Shown here one piece after another: positions 1 through 5,996 of a stretch of 5,997 nt of DNA. The translations under genes and the position numbers were made by a program. Source of the DNA: Clostridium sp. (GTDB lineage: Bacteria; Bacillota; Clostridia; Acetivibrionales; Acetivibrionaceae); contig DUVG01000195.1 of assembly GCA_012841175.1 (NCBI GenBank), positions 1 through 5,997 on the forward strand, written 5' to 3'. Each line of letters opens with the position of its first letter. Position 1 is the first letter of the stretch. The notes beneath the pieces are model-generated. The model made no database searches. It saw only the letters and a program-made list of their open reading frames with translations, and was not told where the DNA came from.

Positions 1-2
1 AA

Positions 3-389
3 AAACTAAACACTAAAGTTCGTGGAATTGAATTTAGTCTTCTACAAAGATGTGCTTCTCATATTGGTTCTTTAACAGACGTAAACGAAGCATATATGGC
101 AGGGGAAATGGCTGTTAGATATGCAGTAGAAGGAAAAACTGACTACATGGTTGCTTTCGAAAGAGCAGAAGGCAGTGAGTACAAATGTAACACTAAACTT
201 ATTAAACTAGATGATGTTGCAAACACAGAAAAAACAGTTCCAAGAGAGTGGATAAACAAAGAAGGAAATGGAGTTACAGAGGACTTTATTAAGTATGCTC
301 TTCCATTAATTCAAGGAGAATCAACTCCTCCACTAGAAGATGGACTACCAAGATTTGCAAAATTAAAAAAAGTTTTAGCTAAAAAATAA
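3..389 (+). CDS. 6-phosphofructokinase, probably PPi-dependent; C-terminal part only (5' end outside window)
   Basis: The open frame runs in from the left edge and ends at TAA 387-389, so about 128 C-terminal residues are visible. The ATG at 96-98 is internal: the same frame continues upstream with conserved phosphofructokinase sequence (KVRGIEFSLLQRCASHIGS). The LLQRC-ASHIGSLTDVNEAYMAGEMAV segment corresponds to the C-terminal region that contributes to the fructose-6-phosphate site, and the tail (VPREWINKEGNGVTEDFIKYALPLIQGE) resembles the PPi-using group found in clostridia and Thermotoga rather than short ATP-PFK. The enzyme is cytoplasmic and phosphorylates fructose 6-phosphate to the 1,6-bisphosphate in glycolysis. 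The residues that separate ATP from PPi use (the GGDD/GGDG region) are outside the window, so donor specificity is inferred. No convincing terminator follows the stop; read-through would enter the pflB leader. Confidence 0.85.
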   Translation, partial: KLNTKVRGIEFSLLQRCASHIGSLTDVNEAYMAGEMAVRYAVEGKTDYMVAFERAEGSEYKCNTKLIKLDDVANTEKTVPREWINKEGNGVTEDFIKYALPLIQGESTPPLEDGLPRFAKLKKVLAKK

Positions 390-402
390 CAACTACGTTT
401 TT

Positions 403-431
403 TTGATTTGTTAAGTATAAATGCATAAAAT
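403..431 (+). promoter_or_regulatory. Candidate sigma-A promoter for the riboswitch-pflB transcript
   Basis: TTGATT (403-408) and TAAAAT (426-431) are separated by 17 bp, giving 4/6 and 5/6 matches to TTGACA and TATAAT. Initiation would fall near 438-440, about 15 bases before the aptamer P1 stem, which is the expected position. Two copies of the palindrome ATGCAT (421-426 and 430-435) overlap the -10 element. The region is AT-rich, so chance matches are easy; placement just upstream of a leader RNA is the main support. Confidence 0.5.
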
Positions 432-454
432 GCATATATTAATAAATGAAATTC

Positions 455-555
455 AAAATCATACAACTGGCGGAAGTGGAGTTTACCACATGGAGTATGA
501 TTTTAAAGTAGCCGACCGCCTGGGCATTAGTAACGCTCAGGTGGTTTTTATTTTT
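455..555 (+). promoter_or_regulatory. ZTP riboswitch (pfl motif) with terminator expression platform
   Basis: The RNA shows the full pfl-motif architecture. P1 is a perfect 10-bp stem, AAAATCATAC (455-464) with GTATGATTTT (495-504). It encloses the conserved CTGGCGGA (467-474), a 4-bp P2 (GTGG 476-479 with CCAC 486-489) and TGGAG (491-495). After a short linker comes the signature CCGACCGCCTGGGCA (512-526). GGCGG (469-473) can pair with CCGCC (516-520) to form the pseudoknot. This class is known to bind ZTP/ZMP (AICAR nucleotides), which accumulate when 10-formyl-tetrahydrofolate is limiting. The 3' half of the aptamer is also the 5' arm of an intrinsic terminator (515-545), so ligand binding should block termination: an ON switch. 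It lies 49 bases before pflB, the gene family after which the motif was named. Class assignment is from motif recognition; ligand response is inferred from the class. Confidence 0.94.
515..555 (+). terminator. Intrinsic terminator forming the riboswitch expression platform
   Basis: ACCGCCTGGGC (515-525) pairs with GCTCAGGTGGT (535-545) over 11 positions, including two G-U wobbles, around a 9-base loop. A T-rich run TTTTTATTTTT (545-555) follows. The 5' arm contains the CCGCC needed for the aptamer pseudoknot, so the terminator and the ligand-bound aptamer are mutually exclusive. It could also stop read-through from the upstream phosphofructokinase gene when ZTP is low. Confidence 0.9.
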
Positions 556-603
556 ATAAATAACACTCTAACTTTAGTTTAAGAGTTTAGAAGGAGGGAT
601 ATT

Positions 604-2838
604 ATGTCTGGAAATGCATGGAGAAATTTCACATCTGGTATTTGGCAAGAAAATATTGATGTTCGTGATTTTATAGTAAAAAACTATACACCCTATGATG
701 GATCTGAAAGTTTTTTAGCTTCCTCAAGTGTGAAAACAGAAAAGCTATGGTATAAGTGCAAAGAGCTTCTTAAAGAAGAACATTCAAATGGTGGTGTGCT
801 AAGCATTGACGCTAATATAATTTCTGGAATTACAAGTCATCTGCCAGGATATATTGATAAGGAAAATGAGTTAATTAAAGGCCTTCAAACAGAAAGTCCA
901 CTAAAAAGGGCTGTTATTCCTTTTGGTGGTATTAGGATGACAAAACAGTCCTGCGAAAAATATAACCATAAACTCTCTCCAGAAATTGATAATATTTTTA
1001 ATAAGTTTCGTAAAACACATAATGACGGAGTCTTTAGTGCATATACAGATGATATGAAACTTGCGAGAAGATGTGGAGTAATCACAGGGCTTCCTGACGC
1101 TTACGGTCGCGGCAGAATTATTGGAGATTATAGAAGAGTTGCACTTTATGGCGTTACTAGGCTTATTAACAAAAAACAAGAAGATTTAAACAGACTTCTT
1201 GATATGGATATGACGGAAGAAATAATCCGTTTAAGAGAAGAGGTTTTTGAACAAATCAAAGCCTTAAATGAACTTGTTCAAATGGCTAAAGAATATGGAT
1301 ATGATATTAGAAGACCTGCTAAAAATGCTTTAGAAGCTATTCAGTGGACATATTTTGCCTTCCTTGGAGCACTAAAGGAAACCAATGGTGCTGCAAACTC
1401 TTTAGGCAGAGTAAGCACTTTCTTTGATATATATATAGAAAGAGATCTAAAGGAAGGGGTTTTATCAGAAATTGAAGCTCAAGAACTGATTGATCAATTT
1501 GTTATTAAGCTTAGGATGATTAGGCATCTTAGAACTCCTGAATATAACGAGCTATTTGCAGGTGACCCGGTATGGATAACCGAATCCATAGGTGGAATGT
1601 GTGAAGACGGAAGACATATGGTTACTAAGACTTCTTTTCGTTTTCTTAAAACTTTGTTTAATCTAGGGCCAGCTCCTGAACCAAATATTACAATACTTTG
1701 GTCTCACAGACTTCCAGAAAACTTTAAAAAGTTTTGTGCTAAGGTTTCTATGGAAACCAGTGCAATTCAATATGAAAACGATGATATTATGAGAACTAAT
1801 TTCAACGATGATTATAGCATTTCATGCTGTGTATCTGCTATGCGTACAGGTAAAGACATGCAGTTTTTTGGAGCACGCTGTAATCTTCCTAAACTTCTCC
1901 TTTTGGCTTTAAATGGTGGAAAAGACGAAATAACAGGTGAGCAGGTTGCCCCTGAAATGGAACCTTATCCAGATGAATATTTAGATTACAACAAAGTTTT
2001 AAACAGGTTTAAACATATGCAAAAATGGCTTGCTAAATTATATGTAAATACAATGAACATTATTCATTATATGCATGACAAATATGCATACGAAAGATTA
2101 ATGATGGCACTTCATGATACAGAAGTTGAAAGATTTATGGCTTTTGGTTTGGCAGGTCTTTCTGTTCTTGTGGACTCTTTAAGTGCTATTAAATACACTT
2201 ATGTTAAAGTTATTAGAGATGAAAGAGGCCTTATAACGGATTTTGAGATAAAAGGTGATTATCCTCAATTTGGAAATGATGATGACAGAGTGGACAGCAT
2301 TGCATTTTCTGTAGTACGGGATTTCTATACTGAATTAAAAAAATGCTCCACTTATAGAAATTCAAAACACACTCTTTCAATTCTTACCATTACCTCAAAT
2401 GTTGTTTATGGTGAGAAAACCGGCTCCACTCCTGACGGAAGAAAAAAGGGTAAGGCTTTTGCACCAGGTGCAAATCCAATGCATGGAAGAGATAAATTAG
2501 GTGCATTAGCAGCTTTAAATTCAGTGGCAAAAATTCCTTATGAATACTGCAAAGACGGAATATCCCTAACAACTTCTCTTGTACCCGACTCTTTAGGAAA
2601 AGATACAAGCTCTAGGATTAACAATCTAGTTGCATTATTAGACGGATATTTTGCTCAAAGAGGTCATCATATTAATATTAACATCCTTGAAAAGGCTGTA
2701 CTTGAAAAAGCAATGAAAGAGCCGGAAAATTATCCTCAACTGACCATAAGGGTTTCAGGTTATGCAGTTAACTTTATTAAACTTACACCAAAGCAGCAGT
2801 CTGAAGTAATAGCAAGGACTTTCTACAGAGCCATGTAA
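604..2838 (+). CDS. pflB: Pyruvate formate-lyase (formate C-acetyltransferase), glycyl radical enzyme
   Basis: Complete 744-residue protein, close to the roughly 760 residues of E. coli PflB. It converts pyruvate and CoA to acetyl-CoA and formate in the cytoplasm without oxygen. The adjacent catalytic cysteines are C408-C409 in SISCCVSAM, followed by the family segment GKDMQFFGARCNL. The paired cysteines separate true PFL from PFL-like glycerol or choline lyases, which have a single one. GLPDAYGRGRIIGDYRR (starting at G162) is the conserved substrate-binding region. The glycyl radical site is G719 in TIRVSGYAVNF, 26 residues from the C-terminus. The ATG is fixed by AAGGAGGG at 591-598, five bases upstream. 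Expression should depend on the ZTP riboswitch in the leader. The protein needs a radical-SAM activating enzyme, but no pflA follows and the gene ends at a hairpin. No damage or frameshift is visible. Confidence 0.98.
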   Translation: MSGNAWRNFTSGIWQENIDVRDFIVKNYTPYDGSESFLASSSVKTEKLWYKCKELLKEEHSNGGVLSIDANIISGITSHLPGYIDKENELIKGLQTESPLKRAVIPFGGIRMTKQSCEKYNHKLSPEIDNIFNKFRKTHNDGVFSAYTDDMKLARRCGVITGLPDAYGRGRIIGDYRRVALYGVTRLINKKQEDLNRLLDMDMTEEIIRLREEVFEQIKALNELVQMAKEYGYDIRRPAKNALEAIQWTYFAFLGALKETNGAANSLGRVSTFFDIYIERDLKEGVLSEIEAQELIDQFVIKLRMIRHLRTPEYNELFAGDPVWITESIGGMCEDGRHMVTKTSFRFLKTLFNLGPAPEPNITILWSHRLPENFKKFCAKVSMETSAIQYENDDIMRTNFNDDYSISCCVSAMRTGKDMQFFGARCNLPKLLLLALNGGKDEITGEQVAPEMEPYPDEYLDYNKVLNRFKHMQKWLAKLYVNTMNIIHYMHDKYAYERLMMALHDTEVERFMAFGLAGLSVLVDSLSAIKYTYVKVIRDERGLITDFEIKGDYPQFGNDDDRVDSIAFSVVRDFYTELKKCSTYRNSKHTLSILTITSNVVYGEKTGSTPDGRKKGKAFAPGANPMHGRDKLGALAALNSVAKIPYEYCKDGISLTTSLVPDSLGKDTSSRINNLVALLDGYFAQRGHHININILEKAVLEKAMKEPENYPQLTIRVSGYAVNFIKLTPKQQSEVIARTFYRAM

Positions 2839-2842
2839 ATTT

Positions 2843-2895
2843 AGAAGTGAGATATAAGAAGTGAGAGGTTGTATTTTTCAACCTCTCACTTCTTA
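2843..2895. repeat. Short intergenic repeat: 10-bp direct repeat joined to a perfect inverted repeat
   Basis: AGAAGTGAGA occurs at 2843-2852 and again at 2857-2866. The second copy is part of the 5' arm of a perfect inverted repeat (2855-2871 with 2879-2895). The 3' arm can therefore pair with either direct copy, giving two registers. The tandem GAAGTGAGA-type pattern may be a dispersed intergenic element of the host genome, but only one locus is visible here. Confidence 0.55.
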
Positions 2896-2909
2896 TTAGT
2901 TTTCTATTG
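2855..2909 (+). terminator. Rho-independent terminator after pflB
   Basis: TAAGAAGTGAGAGGTTG (2855-2871) and CAACCTCTCACTTCTTA (2879-2895) form a perfect 17-bp stem with a 7-base TATTTTT loop, starting 16 bases after the pflB stop. The following TTAGTTTTCTATT is T-rich but interrupted, so the U-tract is moderate. The convergent dockerin-RCC1 gene ends at 2991, so the hairpin may serve both strands; on the minus strand no clear T-run follows it. Confidence 0.7.
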
Positions 2910-2990
2910 TAAGAGGAAACAGCATCTGTCACAGTAACCTGGTATCGCGCTTTCTTTATATATTAAAATAAGTTTTAAAGTACTAAATAT

Positions 2991-5441
2991 TTAATATGCC
3001 TTTACCGGCCGGGTTACTATATCCATCCTTCCTATTCCCAAAGTGGAAAAGCTGTTGTCGCCCATGCTAAGAAGGGTTCCGTCTTCTTTTAAAACTATTG
3101 TAAAGTCTCCTCCACCTGATACTTCTTTTGCACCCTTTAACTTTTCATTTTCTACAGGAAGAAGCTTATTCTCATATGTACCATCTCCCAACTGGCCAAA
3201 AGTGTTGTCCCCCCATACCCAAACTGAACCATCTTCTTTTATGGCCATGGAGTGGTTTCTTCCTGCCTTTATTGCAACTACATTTTCAAGATTTTTTACT
3301 TGAACTGGAACTCTCACCCTAGCTGCTGTTGTCCCATTTCCAAGTTGTCCCGAACTATTCTTTCCCCACGACCATACTGTTCCATCTTCTTTTAAAGCCA
3401 ATATATGATACATACTAGAAGATATTGCCACAATATCCTCTACCTCAAGCACCTGAGTAGGAACTAAGCTAATATGTGATGTTAATCCATTGCCTAGTTC
3501 ACCATTTAAATTTACTCCCCAACTCCACACTGTTCCATCGTCTTTTAAGGCTATTGTATGGTCTTTACCTGTGGATATATCTATTATGCCTTCTAAATCA
3601 CTTACCTCTACACTGACAATGAAATTATCTCCAAAATTATTGTGATGATTTTGAGAACCATTCCCTAATTGTCCCCAATAACTATCTCCAGAAGAGTATA
3701 CTTTTTGGTTGTCATCAATTCCAATTATATGTTTGTCACCAATTCCTATCTTTTGATAGTCTTTAAAAAATTCAATTTCTAAAGGTTTTATTTGATTATC
3801 TGAAAAGCCTCTAGTTGCATAAAGCATTACAGTACCATCCTGTCTAATTACACCTGTGCGGCTAGGTCCTGCAATAATGTCAGCCACCTCTGATTCACTT
3901 TTTACCTTGTAAGGAAAATCCATTATATTAGAGTCAGTAGAATCCAGTAATTGAAGACTTGAATTATCTCCCCATCCCCATAGGTTTCCATCTTCATCTA
4001 ATACAACTACATGTCTTAGCCCTGTTACCACTTTTGTGATTTTAGACACATTAGGTATATCTACAGGTACATTTACAAAATTTCCACTTCCATTACCCAT
4101 TTGACCATATTTATTATCTCCCCAGCTCCATATTGAGCCATCAGATTTTAACACAGCTAGATGGTTTTCACCAACTGACAAAGCCCTAATTGAAGACAAA
4201 CCTTCCACTTTAGCAGGTGTATCATTTCTTTTAGTATTTTCATTTCCAAGAACACCTTTTTCACTATTTCCCCATGTCCATACCGTTCCATCATTTTTCA
4301 ACACAGCTATGTAAGATTGAGATATATCAACTTGCCTAACATCTTCTACATACTCATATTTTTTAGGAATATCATAAAAATCCTTAGAATTATCTCCCAT
4401 CATTCCAGTTTCATTATTTCCCCAAAGCCACACTGTTCCATCCTCTTTTAAAGCTGCAGATACATTTTTCCCTGCAGATATATCCCTTACTCCTGTAAGA
4501 TTATTTGCTTTTACAGGAACATAAGATGAGTCTATAGAGCCATTTCCCAATTGGCCAAAAGCCCCTGTACCCCAAGACCATACCGTACCATCCTCTTTTA
4601 AAGCCAGTACATGATCATGCCCCACTGCTATTTTCTGTATTCCATTTAAGCCTTCTACCTCTACAGGCACAGCTTTTTTGGAAGTTGTACCGTCCCCAAG
4701 CTGCCCACTTTGGTTGTTACCCCATGTCCACACTGTCCCATCATTCTTTAATGCAACAGAAAAATTTCCTCCAGCAGCTATATCTATTATTTTTTCCAGT
4801 TCCTCAACTTTTACAGGAATTCTTCTTGTTACATTTGTACCGTCACCTAACTGGTTATCAATATTTCTACCCCATGCCCATACAGAACCATCTTTTTTCA
4901 ATGCCAAGGAATGTTCATCTCCCGTTGAAACACAAACTATATCTTGAAGTTCTTTTATGTTATAAGGTTTGGTAATACTTGCCCCTTCATCTATACCTAA
5001 TTTTCTGTTGGAATTGTCTCCCCAAATCCATACTGTCCCGTCATATTTTAATGCAATTGAGTGTGATATACCACAATCAACCTGTATATAATCATTTCTG
5101 TCTTCTTTTGGAAATTGGTTTATATAATGAAGAACATACTGGGTTATTATAGAATAATCCATTGAAGTAATGTTATTATCCCCATCTACATCAGCTGCCC
5201 ACAAATCATCCTCTAAAGGTAATTTAGAAATAGCTTCTAGTATATATCTTTTTAAAAGTGCAAGATCTATAGAATTTACTTTATTATCTCCATTAACATC
5301 TCCAATCCTGCCTAATGGACTTGCTAATACGAAATTCTCTTCCTTTGGCGCCTCATCTAAATCTTCTCCTAATACAGGATTAAACATGGAAGATGTAAAT
5401 AAACATACAAAAACAAGAATGGTTATAATTTTTTTAAACAT
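2991..5441 (-). CDS. Secreted dockerin protein with 14 RCC1-type repeats; putative cellulosome component
   Basis: Complete 816-residue protein. Residues 1-25 are a signal peptide: FKK, then a hydrophobic core, with likely cleavage after VLG25. Residues about 46-111 form a type I dockerin of two Ca-binding loop-helix repeats (GDVNGDNKVNSID at 47-59 and ADVDGDNNITSMD at 83-95), which in this family docks enzymes onto scaffoldin cohesins outside the cell. Residues 116-816 are 14 consecutive units of about 50 residues with the RCC1 signature (ALKxDGTVWxWGxNxxGQLGDGT). RCC1 domains known structurally are seven-bladed propellers, so two tandem propellers are inferred. No glycoside hydrolase or other catalytic domain is seen. 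The ATG is supported by AGGGGGAAAG (5444-5453 on the complement). The gene appears monocistronic. Function is unknown; binding to protein or polysaccharide is a guess. A cell-surface rather than cellulosomal role is possible. Confidence 0.93.
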   Translation of the reverse strand: MFKKIITILVFVCLFTSSMFNPVLGEDLDEAPKEENFVLASPLGRIGDVNGDNKVNSIDLALLKRYILEAISKLPLEDDLWAADVDGDNNITSMDYSIITQYVLHYINQFPKEDRNDYIQVDCGISHSIALKYDGTVWIWGDNSNRKLGIDEGASITKPYNIKELQDIVCVSTGDEHSLALKKDGSVWAWGRNIDNQLGDGTNVTRRIPVKVEELEKIIDIAAGGNFSVALKNDGTVWTWGNNQSGQLGDGTTSKKAVPVEVEGLNGIQKIAVGHDHVLALKEDGTVWSWGTGAFGQLGNGSIDSSYVPVKANNLTGVRDISAGKNVSAALKEDGTVWLWGNNETGMMGDNSKDFYDIPKKYEYVEDVRQVDISQSYIAVLKNDGTVWTWGNSEKGVLGNENTKRNDTPAKVEGLSSIRALSVGENHLAVLKSDGSIWSWGDNKYGQMGNGSGNFVNVPVDIPNVSKITKVVTGLRHVVVLDEDGNLWGWGDNSSLQLLDSTDSNIMDFPYKVKSESEVADIIAGPSRTGVIRQDGTVMLYATRGFSDNQIKPLEIEFFKDYQKIGIGDKHIIGIDDNQKVYSSGDSYWGQLGNGSQNHHNNFGDNFIVSVEVSDLEGIIDISTGKDHTIALKDDGTVWSWGVNLNGELGNGLTSHISLVPTQVLEVEDIVAISSSMYHILALKEDGTVWSWGKNSSGQLGNGTTAARVRVPVQVKNLENVVAIKAGRNHSMAIKEDGSVWVWGDNTFGQLGDGTYENKLLPVENEKLKGAKEVSGGGDFTIVLKEDGTLLSMGDNSFSTLGIGRMDIVTRPVKAY
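2994..5096 (-). repeat. Fourteen tandem RCC1-type repeats (coding)
   Basis: Units by residue: 116-166, 167-216, 217-266, 267-316, 317-366, 367-416, 417-466, 467-517, 518-560, 561-617, 618-668, 669-719, 720-769 and 770-816. Most keep LKxDGTVWxWG and a following G-QLG-G turn. Units 2-4 and 11-13 are closest to consensus. Unit 9 (43 residues) lacks the WxWG core and the QLG turn, unit 10 is long (57), and units 5, 6, 8 and 14 are partly degenerate. At the DNA level the same CCATACTGTTCCATC-like block recurs about every 150 bases on the plus strand, so the locus could be prone to recombination or misassembly. Confidence 0.9.
5109..5306 (-). other. Type I dockerin domain coding segment
   Basis: It encodes residues 46-111. 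The first loop has D48, N50, D52, K54, N56 and D59; the second has D84, D86, D88, N90, T92 and D95. This is the duplicated EF-hand-like calcium pattern of dockerins. At loop positions 10-11, which in known type I dockerins contact cohesin, the residues are S57-I58 and S93-M94. At positions 17-18 the first repeat has K64-R65 while the second has T100-Q101, so the halves are not equivalent. A dockerin at the N-terminus, directly after the signal peptide, is less common than a C-terminal one. Confidence 0.92.
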
Positions 5442-5492
5442 TACTTTCCCCCTAATACCAATAAAATTATTTTTTAAAAATAGAAAATACTT

Positions 5493-5530
5493 CTTATATT
5501 AATGTTAATACAATTACAATATAACTTCAA
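5493..5530 (-). promoter_or_regulatory. Possible promoter of the dockerin-RCC1 gene
   Basis: Read on the minus strand, TTGAAG (5530-5525) is followed after 17 bp by TAACAT (5507-5502), and a better -10 match, TATAAG, lies at 5498-5493. Neither pairing is ideal: TATAAG has TTGTAA only 15 bp upstream. The region is over 80% A+T by eye, so matches are weak evidence. Something here should drive the gene, because the adjacent hydrogenase gene ends at a strong terminator. Confidence 0.3.
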
Positions 5531-5540
5531 TAGATGGAAA

Positions 5541-5587
5541 AAATAAAAAAAATTAAGGTGAAGTAAAAACCTCACCTTAATTTTTTT
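5541..5587 (-). terminator. Rho-independent terminator of the hydrogenase gene
   Basis: TTAAGGTGA (5553-5561) pairs with TCACCTTAA (5572-5580), and flanking A/T runs extend the stem to 16 bp (5546-5561 with 5572-5587). Reading on the minus strand, the hairpin starts 22 bases after the hydrogenase stop and runs into a T-rich tract (complement of the A-run 5541-5552). The T-run on the plus side makes it symmetric and potentially bidirectional, but no plus-strand gene ends here. Confidence 0.88.
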
Positions 5588-5609
5588 ATTAATTAAATTA
5601 AATATCTTA

Positions 5610-5996
5610 TTAGTCTAGTGGGTAGTTTTCTCTTTTTTGGTAATGAGTGTGTAAAAGCTTATGTGCTTTCTCCCCACCAGGCTCACCAAAATATTCATCA
5701 TATAGCATTTTTATTTTAGGATTTTCGTGGGACTTTCTAATAGGCAAAGCTCTATCTTCTTCATATATTGCCTTAGCCCTTTCAACCCTTAAATCAACCC
5801 AACTTCTAACACTTGAAGGCTGTATTGGCTGTCCTCCACCGTTAACACATCCTCCAGGACATGCCATTATCTCAATAAAGTGATATTCTGCCTCTCCAGC
5901 TTTGATTTTATCAAGAAGCTTTCTTGCATTGCCCAATCCATGTGCAACAGCAGCTTTTAGTTTAAGATCTGCCACTTCAATAGTAGCTTCCTTAAT
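5610..5996 (-). CDS. [FeFe] hydrogenase catalytic subunit, C-terminal part (5' end outside window)
   Basis: About 128 residues up to the stop TAA (5612-5610). The frame is open to the right edge (IKEATIEVADLKLKAAVAHGLGNARK), so a GTG at 5975 is an internal Val, not a start. IEIMACPGGCVNGGGQP is the third H-cluster signature of [FeFe] hydrogenases; its two cysteines correspond to C499 and C503 of the Clostridium pasteurianum enzyme, which hold the [4Fe-4S] subcluster. The following RAKAIYEEDRALPIRKSHENP and EYFGEPGGEKAHKLLHTHY match the iron-hydrogenase small-subunit-type domain fused at the C-terminus. The enzyme makes H2 from reduced ferredoxin and/or NAD(P)H. The tail looks like the HydA of multimeric, electron-bifurcating enzymes, but the N-terminal Fe-S domains and partner genes that would decide this are not visible. 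Confidence 0.95.
   Translation of the reverse strand: MKEATIEVADLKLKAAVAHGLGNARKLLDKIKAGEAEYHFIEIMACPGGCVNGGGQPIQPSSVRSWVDLRVERAKAIYEEDRALPIRKSHENPKIKMLYDEYFGEPGGEKAHKLLHTHYQKRENYPLD

Noticed and set aside
96..98. ATG at 96 as the start of a short gene.
   Set aside because: The frame is open to the left edge and encodes conserved phosphofructokinase sequence before this ATG, and no ribosome binding site precedes it.
408..425. TTGTTAA (408-414) between the candidate -35 and -10 looks like half of a Rex (redox repressor) operator.
   Set aside because: The partner half expected after a 4-bp spacer (AAATGCA, 419-425) matches TTAACAA at only two of seven positions; a lone half-site in AT-rich DNA is not evidence.
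885..2608. Minus-strand open frames inside pflB (885-1085, 901-1179, 2390-2608).
   Set aside because: They are antisense to a complete conserved enzyme, with no family resemblance and no translation signals seen.
2994..5096. Regularly spaced near-identical blocks about 150 bases apart, considered as a CRISPR or non-coding tandem array.
   Set aside because: The spacing and similarity follow the amino-acid repeats of the RCC1 blades in one continuous frame; there are no identical repeats with unique 30-40-base spacers.
3043..5502. Several plus-strand open frames of 64-110 codons opposite the RCC1 gene (for example 3043-3303, 4678-4947 and 5170-5502).
   Set aside because: They are antisense shadows of a repetitive gene with clear protein-level repeats on the minus strand, lack good ribosome binding sites and encode Pro/Ser/Phe-rich low-information peptides.
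5973..5975. GTG at 5975 as the start of a small hydrogenase-like gene.
   Set aside because: The frame continues to the window edge with typical hydrogenase sequence; this is an internal Val codon of a truncated gene.
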